Source: an uncultured Bacteroidales bacterium
GTDB lineage: Bacteria > Bacteroidota > Bacteroidia > Bacteroidales > Bacteroidaceae
Reading direction: 5' to 3'
DNA length: 64,000 bases
Assembly: GCA_902785075.1 (NCBI GenBank)
Contig: CACZXN010000001.1
Location: 1-64,000 of the forward strand
Below, piece by piece: positions 1 to 8,791 of this stretch. The notes under the pieces are model-generated. The model made no database searches. It saw only the letters and a list, made by a program, of their open reading frames with translations, and was not told the DNA's origin. Made by a program: the position numbers and the translations under genes. The number at the start of each line of letters is the position of its first letter. The first letter of the stretch is position 1.

Positions 1-339
1 ATTAAGTATTAAATTTCAGTTTTTACTGTAAAAATGAAAAATCAAGATGTCCAAAGTTATAAGTTATAAGTTATAAGTTCATGGAAAGTATTTTTGAATT
101 GTTTGGCAGGATAAAAGATTTGTCGTATTTATGAAATAAAAAACAGAAAACAAGACTCATGTGAAGAAGGAATTCTGTCATTCAATTTGGGAATTTCATC
201 GATGAAATGGGGGAAAATAACGGAAATACACAAAAATTAGCACATAATAATGTAGCAAATACATCACATTAATGTGTTGTATATCTTTCGTAATATTACA
301 AATTCCTCCACTATTGATACACTCCTCCAGAGTAGTTTC

Positions 340-530
340 AAGGTTCAAGAACCCCGTAGGGGTGACAGAACAAAGGATAGGGTGTCAACCCTATCGTAAC
401 AACCAACCCACCATCTCAAAGCTCTGTAAGTGCGACATAATATTTCGCCCCTACAGGGCGATGGGTGTGGTGTTTAAACCGAAATAGGGCTTCCGCCCTA
501 TCCTATATTATTCCGCCCCTTCAGGGCTGG
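340..530. repeat. Cluster of five GC-rich hairpins (REP/BIME-like)
   Basis: Five short palindromes follow one another: ACCCCGTAGGGGT (350-362), ATAGGGTGTCAACCCTAT (377-394), CGCCCCTACAGGGCG (446-460), ATAGGGCTTCCGCCCTAT (484-501) and GCCCCTTCAGGGC (515-527). The fourth and its flank recur at 8536-8570, after another gene. Dispersed intergenic palindromes of this kind are REP-like elements. No transposase gene is nearby. Confidence 0.7.
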
Positions 531-547
531 GTAAACCTAGAAACCAA

Positions 548-571
548 GACCCCCTCTAGCTCCCCCTCTAC
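548..571. repeat. Possible fragment of the leu-operon repeat family
   Basis: The stretch starts GACCCCCTCT and continues with a second CCCCCTCTA block. This resembles the C-rich ends of the repeats at 12338-12381 and 13036-13070. It is short and low in complexity, so the link is tentative. Confidence 0.35.
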
Positions 572-745
572 GACCTCTACCGCGAGCTGGCTCGCACTAC
601 AACGGGTTCGCACGTCAACATCTACAACCATCAACAATACGGTTCGGTTTATGAAGAAACCATGCAAGAGTATTTCCCACAATAAACAACAAATGGTAGA
701 TGCTGCATACATATCATATTTCAACGTCTGGAATGTATGAATAGA

Positions 746-771
746 AAAAGGAGAGCTTCGGCTCTCCTTTT
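746..771 (-). terminator. Rho-independent terminator after folB
   Basis: An 11-bp perfect stem (746-756 with 761-771) is closed by a four-base TTCG loop (CGAA on the minus strand). A-runs and T-runs flank it on both sides, so it could act in either direction. It lies 32 bp beyond the folB stop codon and is the natural end of the dnaA-nrdJ-folB transcript. Confidence 0.85.
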
Positions 772-802
772 CTTTAGCTTCAGCTCTCCTTTCTTTAATG
801 AT

Positions 803-1162
803 TTATTGTTTCCGTTGTTGGGTCAACTCGACTCCGCATCCTCCGCATTCGGCTCCGATGGGTGGATTTTGCTTTACAATGGAGATGGATACTTGATCCA
901 CACACTGGAATTGCTGTAGAATGGCTCGGCATATCCGACCACATACATGTTCCATAAGCTTAGAGGGATTTTGCATCTCTTGCTTCACCACATTGAAGAC
1001 CTTGGAATAGTCAACTGTATCAGAGAGATGATCTGAGAGGGTTGACGACTCATCAAGAACGGTCAGTTGGAGATTGACGGTGTACCAATCTCCAACGATT
1101 TGTTCCTGAGGCATAACGCCATGATAGGCGAAGATGCGTATGTCGTGAAGGTTTATCCGCAT
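803..1162 (-). CDS. folB: Dihydroneopterin aldolase FolB
   Basis: Converts 7,8-dihydroneopterin to 6-hydroxymethyl-dihydropterin and glycolaldehyde in folate synthesis; cytosolic. The 119-residue protein has the usual family length. It shows the N-terminal strand MRINLHDIRIFAYHGV, the conserved glutamate in PQEQIVG, and the late lysine in SIVKQNPPIG that takes part in catalysis in this family. A start at 1195 is open but would add 11 residues with no family counterpart, so the Met at 1162 is preferred. This start overlaps the end of nrdJ by 10 bp, suggesting translational coupling. It is probably the last gene of a dnaA-nrdJ-folB unit. Confidence 0.9.
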   Translation of the reverse strand: MRINLHDIRIFAYHGVMPQEQIVGDWYTVNLQLTVLDESSTLSDHLSDTVDYSKVFNVVKQEMQNPSKLMEHVCGRICRAILQQFQCVDQVSISIVKQNPPIGAECGGCGVELTQQRKQ

Positions 1163-3654
1163 CGTGAGTGTCCGCAGTTTGTACAGATAAGACATCCTTC
1201 TTGATAAACCAACGTTTCCTGTCCACAGTTAGGGCATACTTGTCCTGTTGCTTTGGTTCCATCCTGAACGTATTTCTTGAGGGCACGCTCTACTCCGTTT
1301 TTCCAAGTGTTGATACTTTCGCTCTCAAGCTGTAATGAGCCTACGAGTTTGATGACATTGGTAAGTGGCATACGATAACGTAGCACTCCACTGATGAGTT
1401 TTGCGTAGTTCCAATACTCTTTGTTGAATCGTGCGGAGAGTCCTTCGATAGTTGTCTTATAGCCTCTTCGGTTTTCGAACTGGAAGTCGTAGCGCTTTAC
1501 TCCATTTTCATCGAAGTTCTTGATGATATGTCCCTTTGAGACCGTTTTAGGTAGAGCGATACCGTCTTCGTCATCGAGTACACCTGTGAAGATTTCGTAT
1601 GGATAGCCATCGAGCAACCCGACAAATGCCACCCACTTCTCTTTGTTGTTCTGGAATCGAACGACATCGCATTCAAGACTCTTGGGACGTACCTCCGTAA
1701 CAATTGGTGGAGGACAGTCGCATTCGCCTTCTTCTTTCTTTTTCTTTGCTGTATCGCTCTTTGCCGATACGAGCACACCACTACGACTTCCGTCGCGATA
1801 AACGGTACAGCCCTTGCAACCACTCTTCCATGCTTCGACATAGAGTTGTCCGACAAGTTCCTCGCTCACATCGTTTGGCAGATTGATCGTGACAGAGATG
1901 GAATGGTCAACCCATTTCTGGATTGCACCTTGCATCTTAACTTTCTCCATCCAGTTGACATCGTTAGCGGTAGCTTTATAATAAGGTGAGCGCTGCACGA
2001 GGGCATCAATTTCCTCTTGAGTGTATTTCTTCTCGGTATCGATATTGTTTACCTTCATCCATGTGAGGAACTTAGGATGATAGACGATATACTCTTCGAA
2101 CGAGTCGCCTGTTTCATCGACGAAGTCAACATGCACGTTAGGATCGTTGGGATTTACTTTACGACGACGCTTATAAACAGGCATAAATACGGGTTCAATA
2201 CCTGATGTTGTCTGTGTCATGAGGCTGGTAGTTCCTGTCGGAGCAATGGTGAGGCAGGCAATATTACGACGCCCGTATTTCACCATATCTTCGTAGAGCT
2301 GCGCATCTACGCTCTTGATACGGTTGACAAACGGATTATCTTTCTCGCGCTTCGCATCATACACTTCGAAGGCTCCTCGCTCTTTTGCCATATTGACAGA
2401 ACTACGATAAGCTTCAACAGCTATGGTCTTATGGACTTCGGTTGAAAAATAAGTTGCTTCGGGAGTTCCGTAGGTCAATCCCAACGCTGCCAGCATATCG
2501 CCTTCGGCTGTGATACCTACACCCGTACGACGTCCCTGACGGCTCTTATTGTAGATTTTCTCCCATAGTTTACGTTCGCTAGCCTTTATCTCCTCGCTTT
2601 CGGGGTCTTGGTCGATTTTCTCTTGAATGAGTCGTATCTTCTCAATCTCAAGGTCAATGATATCATCCATGATGCGCTGAGCATACCCTACATGCTGCTT
2701 GAATTTCTCGAAATTGAAATGGGCATTCTTCGTGAAGGGTTCCTCGACGTATGAATAAAGATTGATGGCAAGCAGACGGCAGCTGTCGTAAGGACAGAGT
2801 GGAATTTCGCCGCAAGGGTTGGTTGAAATGGTCTTAAAACCTAAGTCGGCATAGCAATCAGGTACGCTCTCACGAATGATGGTGTCCCAGAAGAGCACTC
2901 CCGGTTCGGCACTTTTCCAAGCATTATGAACGATTTTCTTCCACAACATGCTGGCATCTATTTCCTTTTGGTAGGTAGGAGTGTCCGAATCGATAGGATA
3001 TTTTTGCATGTATGCTTCGCCATTGATGGCTGCATTCATAAATTCATCTGTGATACGCACGCTGACATTGGCTCCAGTCACCTTTCCTTCAGTCATCTTG
3101 GCATCGATAAATGCCTCTGAATCGGGGTGCTTGATGGATACAGACAGCATGAGGGCACCACGACGCCCTTCCTGTGCCACCTCGCGTGTGGAGTTGCTAT
3201 AGCGCTCCATAAACGGAACGATACCTGTCGATGTTAATGCAGAATTCTTTACAGGGCTTCCTTTCGGACGGATGTGTGAGAGGTCGTGTCCGACTCCATA
3301 ACTATCAGCAGGACCATCGAGCCCTATGACAAAGCAGTTGCTGAGCGAAGCTACTTGATAGTTGTTACCAATACCGGTCATCGGACTTCCCGCAGGTACA
3401 ATATATCGGAAATGGTCGAGAAGGTCAAACACTTGTTGAGCCGACATTGGATTCTGGTATTGGTGTTCGATGCGTGCGATTTCGTTGGCGATACGCCAAT
3501 GCATGTCGGCTGGCGATTGCTCATAGATGTTGCCAAACGAATCTTTCATCGCATATTTGTTGACCCACACACGTGCAGCCAACTCGTCACCATCAAAATA
3601 CTTTAACGAGGCAGCGAATGCCTCGTCATAAGAATAGGTGGGTTTTGTATTCAT
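1153..3654 (-). CDS. nrdJ: Adenosylcobalamin-dependent ribonucleotide reductase (class II)
   Basis: Makes deoxyribonucleotides using a B12-generated radical and needs no oxygen, which suits an anaerobe. The 833-residue protein has the active-site loop STNPCGEIPL (about 277-286), the substrate-side motif APTGTTS in the barrel, a TSCPD-type C-terminal region, and a terminal zinc-ribbon-like pair CPNCG and CTNCG. An oddity lies around residues 117-125. The text runs DSYGVGHDLSHIRP, whereas relatives as I remember them carry roughly 18-20 more residues, including an RRGG loop, between SYG and VGHD. This may be an in-frame deletion (see findings). The gene starts 30 bp after dnaA ends, with no terminator or promoter visible between them. 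No cobalamin riboswitch is visible. Confidence 0.93.
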   Translation of the reverse strand: MNTKPTYSYDEAFAASLKYFDGDELAARVWVNKYAMKDSFGNIYEQSPADMHWRIANEIARIEHQYQNPMSAQQVFDLLDHFRYIVPAGSPMTGIGNNYQVASLSNCFVIGLDGPADSYGVGHDLSHIRPKGSPVKNSALTSTGIVPFMERYSNSTREVAQEGRRGALMLSVSIKHPDSEAFIDAKMTEGKVTGANVSVRITDEFMNAAINGEAYMQKYPIDSDTPTYQKEIDASMLWKKIVHNAWKSAEPGVLFWDTIIRESVPDCYADLGFKTISTNPCGEIPLCPYDSCRLLAINLYSYVEEPFTKNAHFNFEKFKQHVGYAQRIMDDIIDLEIEKIRLIQEKIDQDPESEEIKASERKLWEKIYNKSRQGRRTGVGITAEGDMLAALGLTYGTPEATYFSTEVHKTIAVEAYRSSVNMAKERGAFEVYDAKREKDNPFVNRIKSVDAQLYEDMVKYGRRNIACLTIAPTGTTSLMTQTTSGIEPVFMPVYKRRRKVNPNDPNVHVDFVDETGDSFEEYIVYHPKFLTWMKVNNIDTEKKYTQEEIDALVQRSPYYKATANDVNWMEKVKMQGAIQKWVDHSISVTINLPNDVSEELVGQLYVEAWKSGCKGCTVYRDGSRSGVLVSAKSDTAKKKKEEGECDCPPPIVTEVRPKSLECDVVRFQNNKEKWVAFVGLLDGYPYEIFTGVLDDEDGIALPKTVSKGHIIKNFDENGVKRYDFQFENRRGYKTTIEGLSARFNKEYWNYAKLISGVLRYRMPLTNVIKLVGSLQLESESINTWKNGVERALKKYVQDGTKATGQVCPNCGQETLVYQEGCLICTNCGHSRCG

Positions 3655-3684
3655 TGTTATATGGTAATTGAGAATAATGTAATC

Positions 3685-5085
3685 TTATCTGTTACGTTTG
3701 ATTTCGTCCGACAGATCTTCAAGTTCCTGCCTGAACTCTGTATCGGTTTCTGCCAACCCCTGGATATGGCGAATTGAATGCAGTATGGTTGCATGGGTAC
3801 GTCCTCCCAAATTGTCACCTATCTGCATATTCGACAAATCTGTCATGGTGCTTGCCAGATAGGCAACCGTCTGGCGTATCTGATTGATGGGCTGACGACG
3901 GCTTTGTGAACAAAGTTCGGTCTCAGAGATGCTGTAATGCTTGCATACGCATTTCTTGATGTCGTTGATGGTCAAAGGACGTGTGTCAACCTTGATGTAA
4001 CGTGGCAACACCTGATCGGCCAACTTCATATTCACTTCGCACTTGTAGATGGTCGAATATGCCATCATGGAGTTGATGATTCCTTCCAAATCCCTGACGC
4101 TTCCATTTACCCTCTCTGCTATGTAATTGATGACATTTACAGGGATAGGCAAATCATCTTGCTTCACTTTATAAGAAAGGATTGCACGACACAAAGCTTT
4201 TGTCGGCTTCTCGATCTCTGCCTGAAGTCCCCACTTGAACCGTGTAAGCAGTCGTTCTTCCAAACCTACGATGTCAATTGGCGGGCGATCGGCAGTCAAT
4301 ATAATCTGTTTGTTGTTCAGATGCAGATGATTGAAGATGTGGAAGAAGGTTGTCTGTGTCGCCTTGTTTCCCGACCACTCTTGTGTGTCGTCAATAATCA
4401 GCACGTCAATCGTCTGATAGAAACTGATGAAATCGTTTACCTTATTCTGGCGCACAGCTGTGGTATATTGAACTTGGAACAGATGTGCCGACAGATAAAG
4501 CACTCGGAGTGTTGGATGCTGTTGCTTGATGCCCCAACCTATCGCATTCACCAAGTGGGTCTTTCCACATCCTGAAGGTCCATAGATAAACAGCGGATTG
4601 AAAGTTTTAGCAGGATTCTGAGCTATAGCTTCGCCAACACTGCGAGCCAAGCGGTTGCTGTCGCCCTCAATGTAATTAGCAAAAGTATAGTTGACATTCA
4701 ATCGCGAGTCGAGTTCGCTGGCAGCCATCGTCTGCGTCAGTTCATCGAACGCAGTAGGCATCACCTTCGTTTTGACAGGTTCTTGAATGATTATATTTCC
4801 GTCAGATGGTTTGTTGATAGTCTTCGTACCCGCTATCTCCTGGATGTTGTAGCTAAGTTCGACACCCTTTCCAAAAACTCTTGTTATCACCTTATATATT
4901 AAATGTATATAGGTCGTCTCAAGATGGTCGAACACAAAGCGGCTGGGAACCGCTATAACGAGTTGCTTTCCGTCGAACGTCTGTGGCTCGATACAAGCAA
5001 ACCATGTGTCAAACTGCTTTGGAGATATATTGTCTTTGAATATGTCAACACACTCATCCCACAATTCTTTCAACGCTTTCTTCAT
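3685..5085 (-). CDS. dnaA: Chromosomal replication initiator DnaA
   Basis: AAA+ initiator that binds oriC and melts DNA. The 466 residues show the N-terminal helicase-loading domain (about 1-80), a linker, and an AAA+ core with Walker A GPSGCGKT (169-176) and Walker B DVLIIDD (227-233). A C-terminal helix-turn-helix domain carries the DnaA signature LGGRTHATILHSIRHI near residue 430. Length and domain order are normal. It is the first gene of a probable dnaA-nrdJ-folB transcript, which would place replication initiation and dNTP supply under one promoter. No DnaA-box cluster is seen beside the gene, so oriC is probably elsewhere. Confidence 0.97.
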   Translation of the reverse strand: MKKALKELWDECVDIFKDNISPKQFDTWFACIEPQTFDGKQLVIAVPSRFVFDHLETTYIHLIYKVITRVFGKGVELSYNIQEIAGTKTINKPSDGNIIIQEPVKTKVMPTAFDELTQTMAASELDSRLNVNYTFANYIEGDSNRLARSVGEAIAQNPAKTFNPLFIYGPSGCGKTHLVNAIGWGIKQQHPTLRVLYLSAHLFQVQYTTAVRQNKVNDFISFYQTIDVLIIDDTQEWSGNKATQTTFFHIFNHLHLNNKQIILTADRPPIDIVGLEERLLTRFKWGLQAEIEKPTKALCRAILSYKVKQDDLPIPVNVINYIAERVNGSVRDLEGIINSMMAYSTIYKCEVNMKLADQVLPRYIKVDTRPLTINDIKKCVCKHYSISETELCSQSRRQPINQIRQTVAYLASTMTDLSNMQIGDNLGGRTHATILHSIRHIQGLAETDTEFRQELEDLSDEIKRNR

Positions 5086-5454
5086 CGTCTACAGTATTAA
5101 GCTATTGTTTTACTTTGTAAGCACATTTCAATTTTTTCGGTCCGATTCTAATTCGGTGATGCAAAGTTACAACCTTTTTTCATAATGACAAAACAAGAAA
5201 AAAAAGCGAGGGAAAAACAAGAAAATCGTAAGGGTGTTTATTTCAAAGACTTACACATTTGTAAACCACAAAGCCGACTTTTCACCATGAAAATTGTCCA
5301 ACTTGTGTATTACAATGGTTTAGAGGGTTTTACTTTTTGAAAACGGATTTTGAATATTGTTAAAAACTCAAATCCACCCCCATATTTCAGTACTTTAGTT
5401 TTTTCCAATTTGACTCAACCGGGAACTCCTTATTTTAACGGAATTTAAATAAGG
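5086..5454. other. Intergenic region upstream of dnaA
   Basis: Holds the dnaA promoter (5162-5192) and, just past the MCE gene stop, an imperfect AT-rich hairpin (CCTTATTT arms, about 5428-5454) without a clear U-tract. No TTATCCACA-like DnaA boxes and no small ORF were seen. Confidence 0.6.
5162..5192 (-). promoter_or_regulatory. dnaA promoter, Bacteroidetes type
   Basis: Read on the minus strand, the site is TTTG, 19 bases, TAACTTTG. It matches the Bacteroidetes primary sigma consensus at both boxes and in spacing. The expected start site is near 5155, leaving a leader of about 70 bases before the dnaA ATG. Confidence 0.85.
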
Positions 5455-6363
5455 CTATTTTTTCTCTTTCCTTCCGAACACTGAAAAATGCACATATCGC
5501 GATGGATGAAGTCGCAAATCTTCCAATAATCGGGAGGCATTATTCATGGTCGAATCGAGGTGATTATAAATGCTTGGATCGTTCATCAACTTACCCAATG
5601 AAGAGTTTTGATTCGACAGCTGATTCGTGAACAATTGTAGCTCAGAGACTACCTGGTTGGCACTTTTCAAGGTTGCGTTCGCATTGTCGGCCATTCCAGT
5701 CAAATCGATTTCATTCAGTTGTCGGGTCGTGGTTTCGATATTGCTACAGATGGAGTTCGCATGTGTCATCAGCAGAGGAACGTCGTGCCGCATCAGACGA
5801 TTGACATCATCGGTTGTTGCCTTCAAATTTTTTGAAATATATTCCATGTTGTGAAGCGAGGATGCGAGTGCCGGATCGTTGGTCAGCGTGTTGACTGCCG
5901 TAAGAATCGAATCGAGCTTGGGCATCAAGGCTTTGAGCTGTGGAACCATCTCACCGATCGACGACATGAGGTCCCCACCACCTTCGCCGGAAATCGTATC
6001 GCCTTTTGCCAGCAAATCACGTGGATTCTCGCCAAGGATGATGTTCATCTTCGGAGCACCAAGCATATCCTTCACGGTTGTGGCATGACTATTTCGAGGG
6101 AGCGAAAAGCCTTCATTCAGTTCGACGGCAACAGTCAGCATCTGACGATTGCTGTCATAGGTAATATCCTTCACCACCCCAATGTTCATTCCGTTTGCAA
6201 TCACTTCACCAGCTTTGGACAAGCCGCCTACATTCTTCATCTCGACATAGTAGATGTTGTCGGAGCTGAACAACTTCAAGCCTTTCATGAATATAATACC
6301 CAAATATACGATGACTACTGCGATAATGGCAGTGATGGCTATCTTTATTTCCTTTGACTTCAT
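5455..6363 (-). CDS. MCE/MlaD family protein
   Basis: Probable membrane-anchored lipid-binding component of an Mla-type ABC transporter that moves phospholipids between the two membranes. The 302-residue protein has one N-terminal transmembrane helix (about 7-27), then a single MCE domain (about 37-115) with the typical text GGLSKAGEVIANGMNIGVV. A long, mainly helical region follows, which in the family forms a periplasmic bundle. The permease and ATPase partners are not in this window. It lies 56 bp downstream of the amidase gene and is probably co-transcribed with it. Confidence 0.88.
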   Translation of the reverse strand: MKSKEIKIAITAIIAVVIVYLGIIFMKGLKLFSSDNIYYVEMKNVGGLSKAGEVIANGMNIGVVKDITYDSNRQMLTVAVELNEGFSLPRNSHATTVKDMLGAPKMNIILGENPRDLLAKGDTISGEGGGDLMSSIGEMVPQLKALMPKLDSILTAVNTLTNDPALASSLHNMEYISKNLKATTDDVNRLMRHDVPLLMTHANSICSNIETTTRQLNEIDLTGMADNANATLKSANQVVSELQLFTNQLSNQNSSLGKLMNDPSIYNHLDSTMNNASRLLEDLRLHPSRYVHFSVFGRKEKK

Positions 6364-6419
6364 GTTGATAGATCGTTTGTTTCGAGTTCAAGGTTCTTCA
6401 ACCATGAGACTCTTACCTT

Positions 6420-7691
6420 TTATTTCTTTTTACTTTTATTTTTCCACTCATTAATGGCTTCACTGGCATTCACTTTCTGTCCATCTTTGAACGCCACGAT
6501 AAACGCGTCAGGGAAACGGTCGCTTATCTCGTTTTTCATCTTCACGATTTCGTTGTAGTTGGTTGTGGAACCATAAGTGTACTTATATACATTATCCTCC
6601 TTGTACGAGTCGGCCTTCACACCCTTGAATTGGGTGCTACCGGGAACCAGATGTTTGGGTGAGATGAGGAACTGAACCTTGAATACGGGTTGGGAGTTCG
6701 ACGGCTGCTCTGCAGGAGTTGTCTCTTGAAGAACAACTACTGGTGCAGCTGGCTCTGCAACTACAGGTGCGACTTCCTCCACAGGTTTTTCAACAGGTTC
6801 TTCGGCAACTGCTGCATTGTCAATCGCCTCCTTCAGTTCTACGTTGTTCTCGACAATCTGCTTATCGACAGCTTTGGGGTCTATCTTCTCCAACTTGGAC
6901 ATTCGTCCCGTATGCAGCGTCTTATAGCGCGAAATAGCGTTGTAAATACACTTTGCAATCAACGAACGGCCTTCGTCGCTCATCAAGAACAGCTCTTCCT
7001 CTGGCGTGGAAATAAAGCCCACTTCGAGGAGTACGGATGGCATATACGTCAGACGTAAGACGGCAAGATTGGCCTGTAACACACCCATATCCTTGCGTCC
7101 ACCTGTCTTCACCATCTCCTCCTGTGCCAGTTTGGCGAAGTTCACACTCTCCTGCATATCACGATCCTGCATCAGTTCGAACATGATTTCGCTCTCAGGC
7201 GAGTTGGGGTTCATGAAACTATATTTCTGAGCGCCATCCGACTCGAACTGAATGACAGAGTTCTCGCGTTTCTCCACCTCCAGATTCGTCTGAGCCGTAC
7301 GAAGGGTCAACGTATAGGATTGCACCCCCATCGGCCGTCTGCTGGCACTACGTTCAATCGCATTGGTATGTATGCTCACAAACAAGTCTGCTTTCGCTTT
7401 GTTAGCAATATCCGCGCGTCCGCTGAGGGTTACGAAAACATCTGTTGAACGCGTATAGAGCACGCTCACATCAGGACAGTTCTGCTGAAGCAGCTTACCC
7501 ACTTTCAGCGCTATAGCCAGATTGATATCTTTCTCCCTGTTAGTCGTAGGACGTCCTACTGCACCCGCATCATGTCCACCGTGACCAGCATCCAGAACAA
7601 CCAAGAAAGGTTTGTTCTGAGCTGACATCCCTGTGGATATGCCGACCATCAGCACAACAAAAAGTGTGATAATATATATCGTTCGTCTCAT
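6420..7691 (-). CDS. N-acetylmuramoyl-L-alanine amidase with SPOR-like tail
   Basis: Exported zinc amidase that cleaves the bond between N-acetylmuramic acid and the stem peptide, probably at division. The 423 residues start with a signal peptide (about 1-24). The Amidase_3 domain follows with candidate zinc ligands H37 (DAGHGGHDAG), E53 (NREKD) and H108 (SIHTN) and catalytic E223 (LLEVGF). A Pro/Val/Glu-rich linker (about 275-325) leads to a C-terminal region of about 85 residues that resembles a SPOR fold, which binds denuded septal glycan. The gene heads a unit with the MCE protein. Confidence 0.9.
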   Translation of the reverse strand: MRRTIYIITLFVVLMVGISTGMSAQNKPFLVVLDAGHGGHDAGAVGRPTTNREKDINLAIALKVGKLLQQNCPDVSVLYTRSTDVFVTLSGRADIANKAKADLFVSIHTNAIERSASRRPMGVQSYTLTLRTAQTNLEVEKRENSVIQFESDGAQKYSFMNPNSPESEIMFELMQDRDMQESVNFAKLAQEEMVKTGGRKDMGVLQANLAVLRLTYMPSVLLEVGFISTPEEELFLMSDEGRSLIAKCIYNAISRYKTLHTGRMSKLEKIDPKAVDKQIVENNVELKEAIDNAAVAEEPVEKPVEEVAPVVAEPAAPVVVLQETTPAEQPSNSQPVFKVQFLISPKHLVPGSTQFKGVKADSYKEDNVYKYTYGSTTNYNEIVKMKNEISDRFPDAFIVAFKDGQKVNASEAINEWKNKSKKK

Positions 7692-7712
7692 CTCATCTCA
7701 TATATTTCACTG

Positions 7713-7742
7713 CAAAGATACAAAAGATTTATGAAAAACAAT
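7713..7742 (-). promoter_or_regulatory. Probable promoter of the amidase-MCE unit
   Basis: On the minus strand a TATCTTTG -7 box (7713-7720) is preceded 18 bases upstream by ATTG, a partial -33 match. It lies 22 bp upstream of the amidase ATG. Confidence 0.55.
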
Positions 7743-7817
7743 GCAAGCAACCCTTAAAAAAAGGGAACATACGCCATTATTTTAATAAGGTGTCACTGAT
7801 TTTGCATGAAGATTCAT

Positions 7818-7825
7818 TATCTTTG
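7818..7825 (+). promoter_or_regulatory. Probable -7 box of the HD-domain gene
   Basis: TATCTTTG matches the Bacteroidetes -7 box, 29 bp before the ATG at 7855. No good TTTG was found at the usual distance; a TTTG lies only 13 bases upstream. Confidence 0.45.
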
Positions 7826-7854
7826 CATCCGATAAAGAACCAACAACACCCATC

Positions 7855-8478
7855 ATGAACAAAGAATTGCAACAATTCATCACATCGGAGATTCTGCCGC
7901 AATACAATCATTTTGATGCAGCCCACCAGCAAGACCACGCGAAGAAAGTGATGGACGAAAGTATGGCTTTAGCAGCCAACTACGATATTGATACAGATAT
8001 GGTCTATACGATAGCTGCCTATCACGACCTCGGACTCTGTGAAGGACGTGAGAACCACCACCTGACCTCGGGTAGAATCATGCGGAGCGACCAAAGACTC
8101 CTGCGTTGGTTCACTCCGGAACAAATCGAAATCATGGCGCAAGCGGTTGAAGACCATCGTGCCTCAGCCCACCATGCCCCACGTTCGATTTATGGGCGAA
8201 TCGTAGCCGAAGCCGATCGGAACATTGACATCGACGTCATCATCACCCGCACACTCCAATACGGATTGGCACATTATCCCCAACTGAACAGAGAAGAACA
8301 TATCCTTCGAGCACTTGATCACTTACACGAGAAGTACAGCCGCAACGGCTATCTCAAGCTATGGATTCCCGGATCGAAAAACGAACGCGAACTGCATCGG
8401 CTATGGGATCTAATCGACGACAAAACCGCCATCCGAAAGGCTGTAGAGGACAAGTATTCCCAAATAATCAACGAATAG
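7855..8478 (+). CDS. HD-domain phosphohydrolase
   Basis: A 207-residue cytosolic protein of the HD metal-dependent phosphohydrolase superfamily; the substrate is unknown. It has H28 as a likely first metal ligand and the paired H57-D58 in AAYHDLGLC. A further conserved-looking stretch, VEDHRAS, lies about 40 residues on, and VAEADR later may hold another acidic ligand. There is no second catalytic domain, signal peptide or membrane helix. It stands alone, divergent from the amidase gene. Nucleotide or signalling-nucleotide hydrolysis is possible, but nothing here decides it. Confidence 0.8.
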   Translation: MNKELQQFITSEILPQYNHFDAAHQQDHAKKVMDESMALAANYDIDTDMVYTIAAYHDLGLCEGRENHHLTSGRIMRSDQRLLRWFTPEQIEIMAQAVEDHRASAHHAPRSIYGRIVAEADRNIDIDVIITRTLQYGLAHYPQLNREEHILRALDHLHEKYSRNGYLKLWIPGSKNERELHRLWDLIDDKTAIRKAVEDKYSQIINE

Positions 8479-8504
8479 AAGAATTGAAGTTGAAGTTGAC
8501 TATT

Positions 8505-8580
8505 TCCAACAGCCCTGTAAGGGTGAAATAAAACAGGATAGGGCTTCCGCCCTATCCTAAATAATTCCGCCCCGTTGGGG
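8505..8580. repeat. REP-like hairpin group, second copy
   Basis: Contains AGCCCTGTAAGGGT, then GGATAGGGCTTCCGCCCTAT at 8536-8555 (the stem continues to 8557), then a CCGCCCCGTTGGGG stem. The middle hairpin and following bases match the copy at 484-525. It lies just past the HD-domain gene stop and may also act as its terminator. Confidence 0.7.
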
Positions 8581-8600
8581 GAGAGAAATCATAAATTCAT

Positions 8601-8655
8601 GTTAGGTTTCTGTTAGGTCTTAGTTACCTCTTAGTTAGGTCTTAGTTACCTCTTT
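8601..8655. repeat. Tandem 22-bp repeat, AGGT/ACCT type
   Basis: Two full 22-bp units begin at 8612 and 8634, with a partial unit before them at 8601. Each contains AGGTCTTAGTTACCT, with short inverted arms AGGT and ACCT around a seven-base centre. Confidence 0.75.
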
Positions 8656-8791
8656 AGAGACCCAAAAACACAACCACAAGTATCTGTAGAGCTATTTTTA
8701 GGGCATTTTATGTTAGGTCTTTGCAAATTCCATATTATTCTGCATTTTTCATCGAATCTTACGAGGGATTTGACACACGGTATGTCGAAAC

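Larger units (their letters stand above)
1..745. other. Gene-free repeat-rich stretch at left edge
   Basis: No reading frame here has recognisable protein content. The short open frames at 272-487 and 465-740 run through palindromic repeats and look fortuitous. The left part is AT-rich and holds a short tandem TATAAGT repeat near 56-79. The middle holds a cluster of GC-rich hairpins, listed separately. Confidence 0.7.

Noticed and set aside
465-740. Short frame near the left edge
   Set aside because: It runs through a REP-like hairpin and an AT-rich tail with no protein-like pattern.
3655-3684. Cobalamin riboswitch ahead of nrdJ
   Set aside because: The gap to dnaA is only 30 bp and holds no B12-box-like sequence.
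3937-4575. 212-residue open frame on the plus strand inside dnaA
   Set aside because: It is antisense to a well-conserved gene, has no recognisable motif and no promoter.
5086-5454. Replication origin next to dnaA
   Set aside because: No cluster of DnaA boxes was found in this gap.
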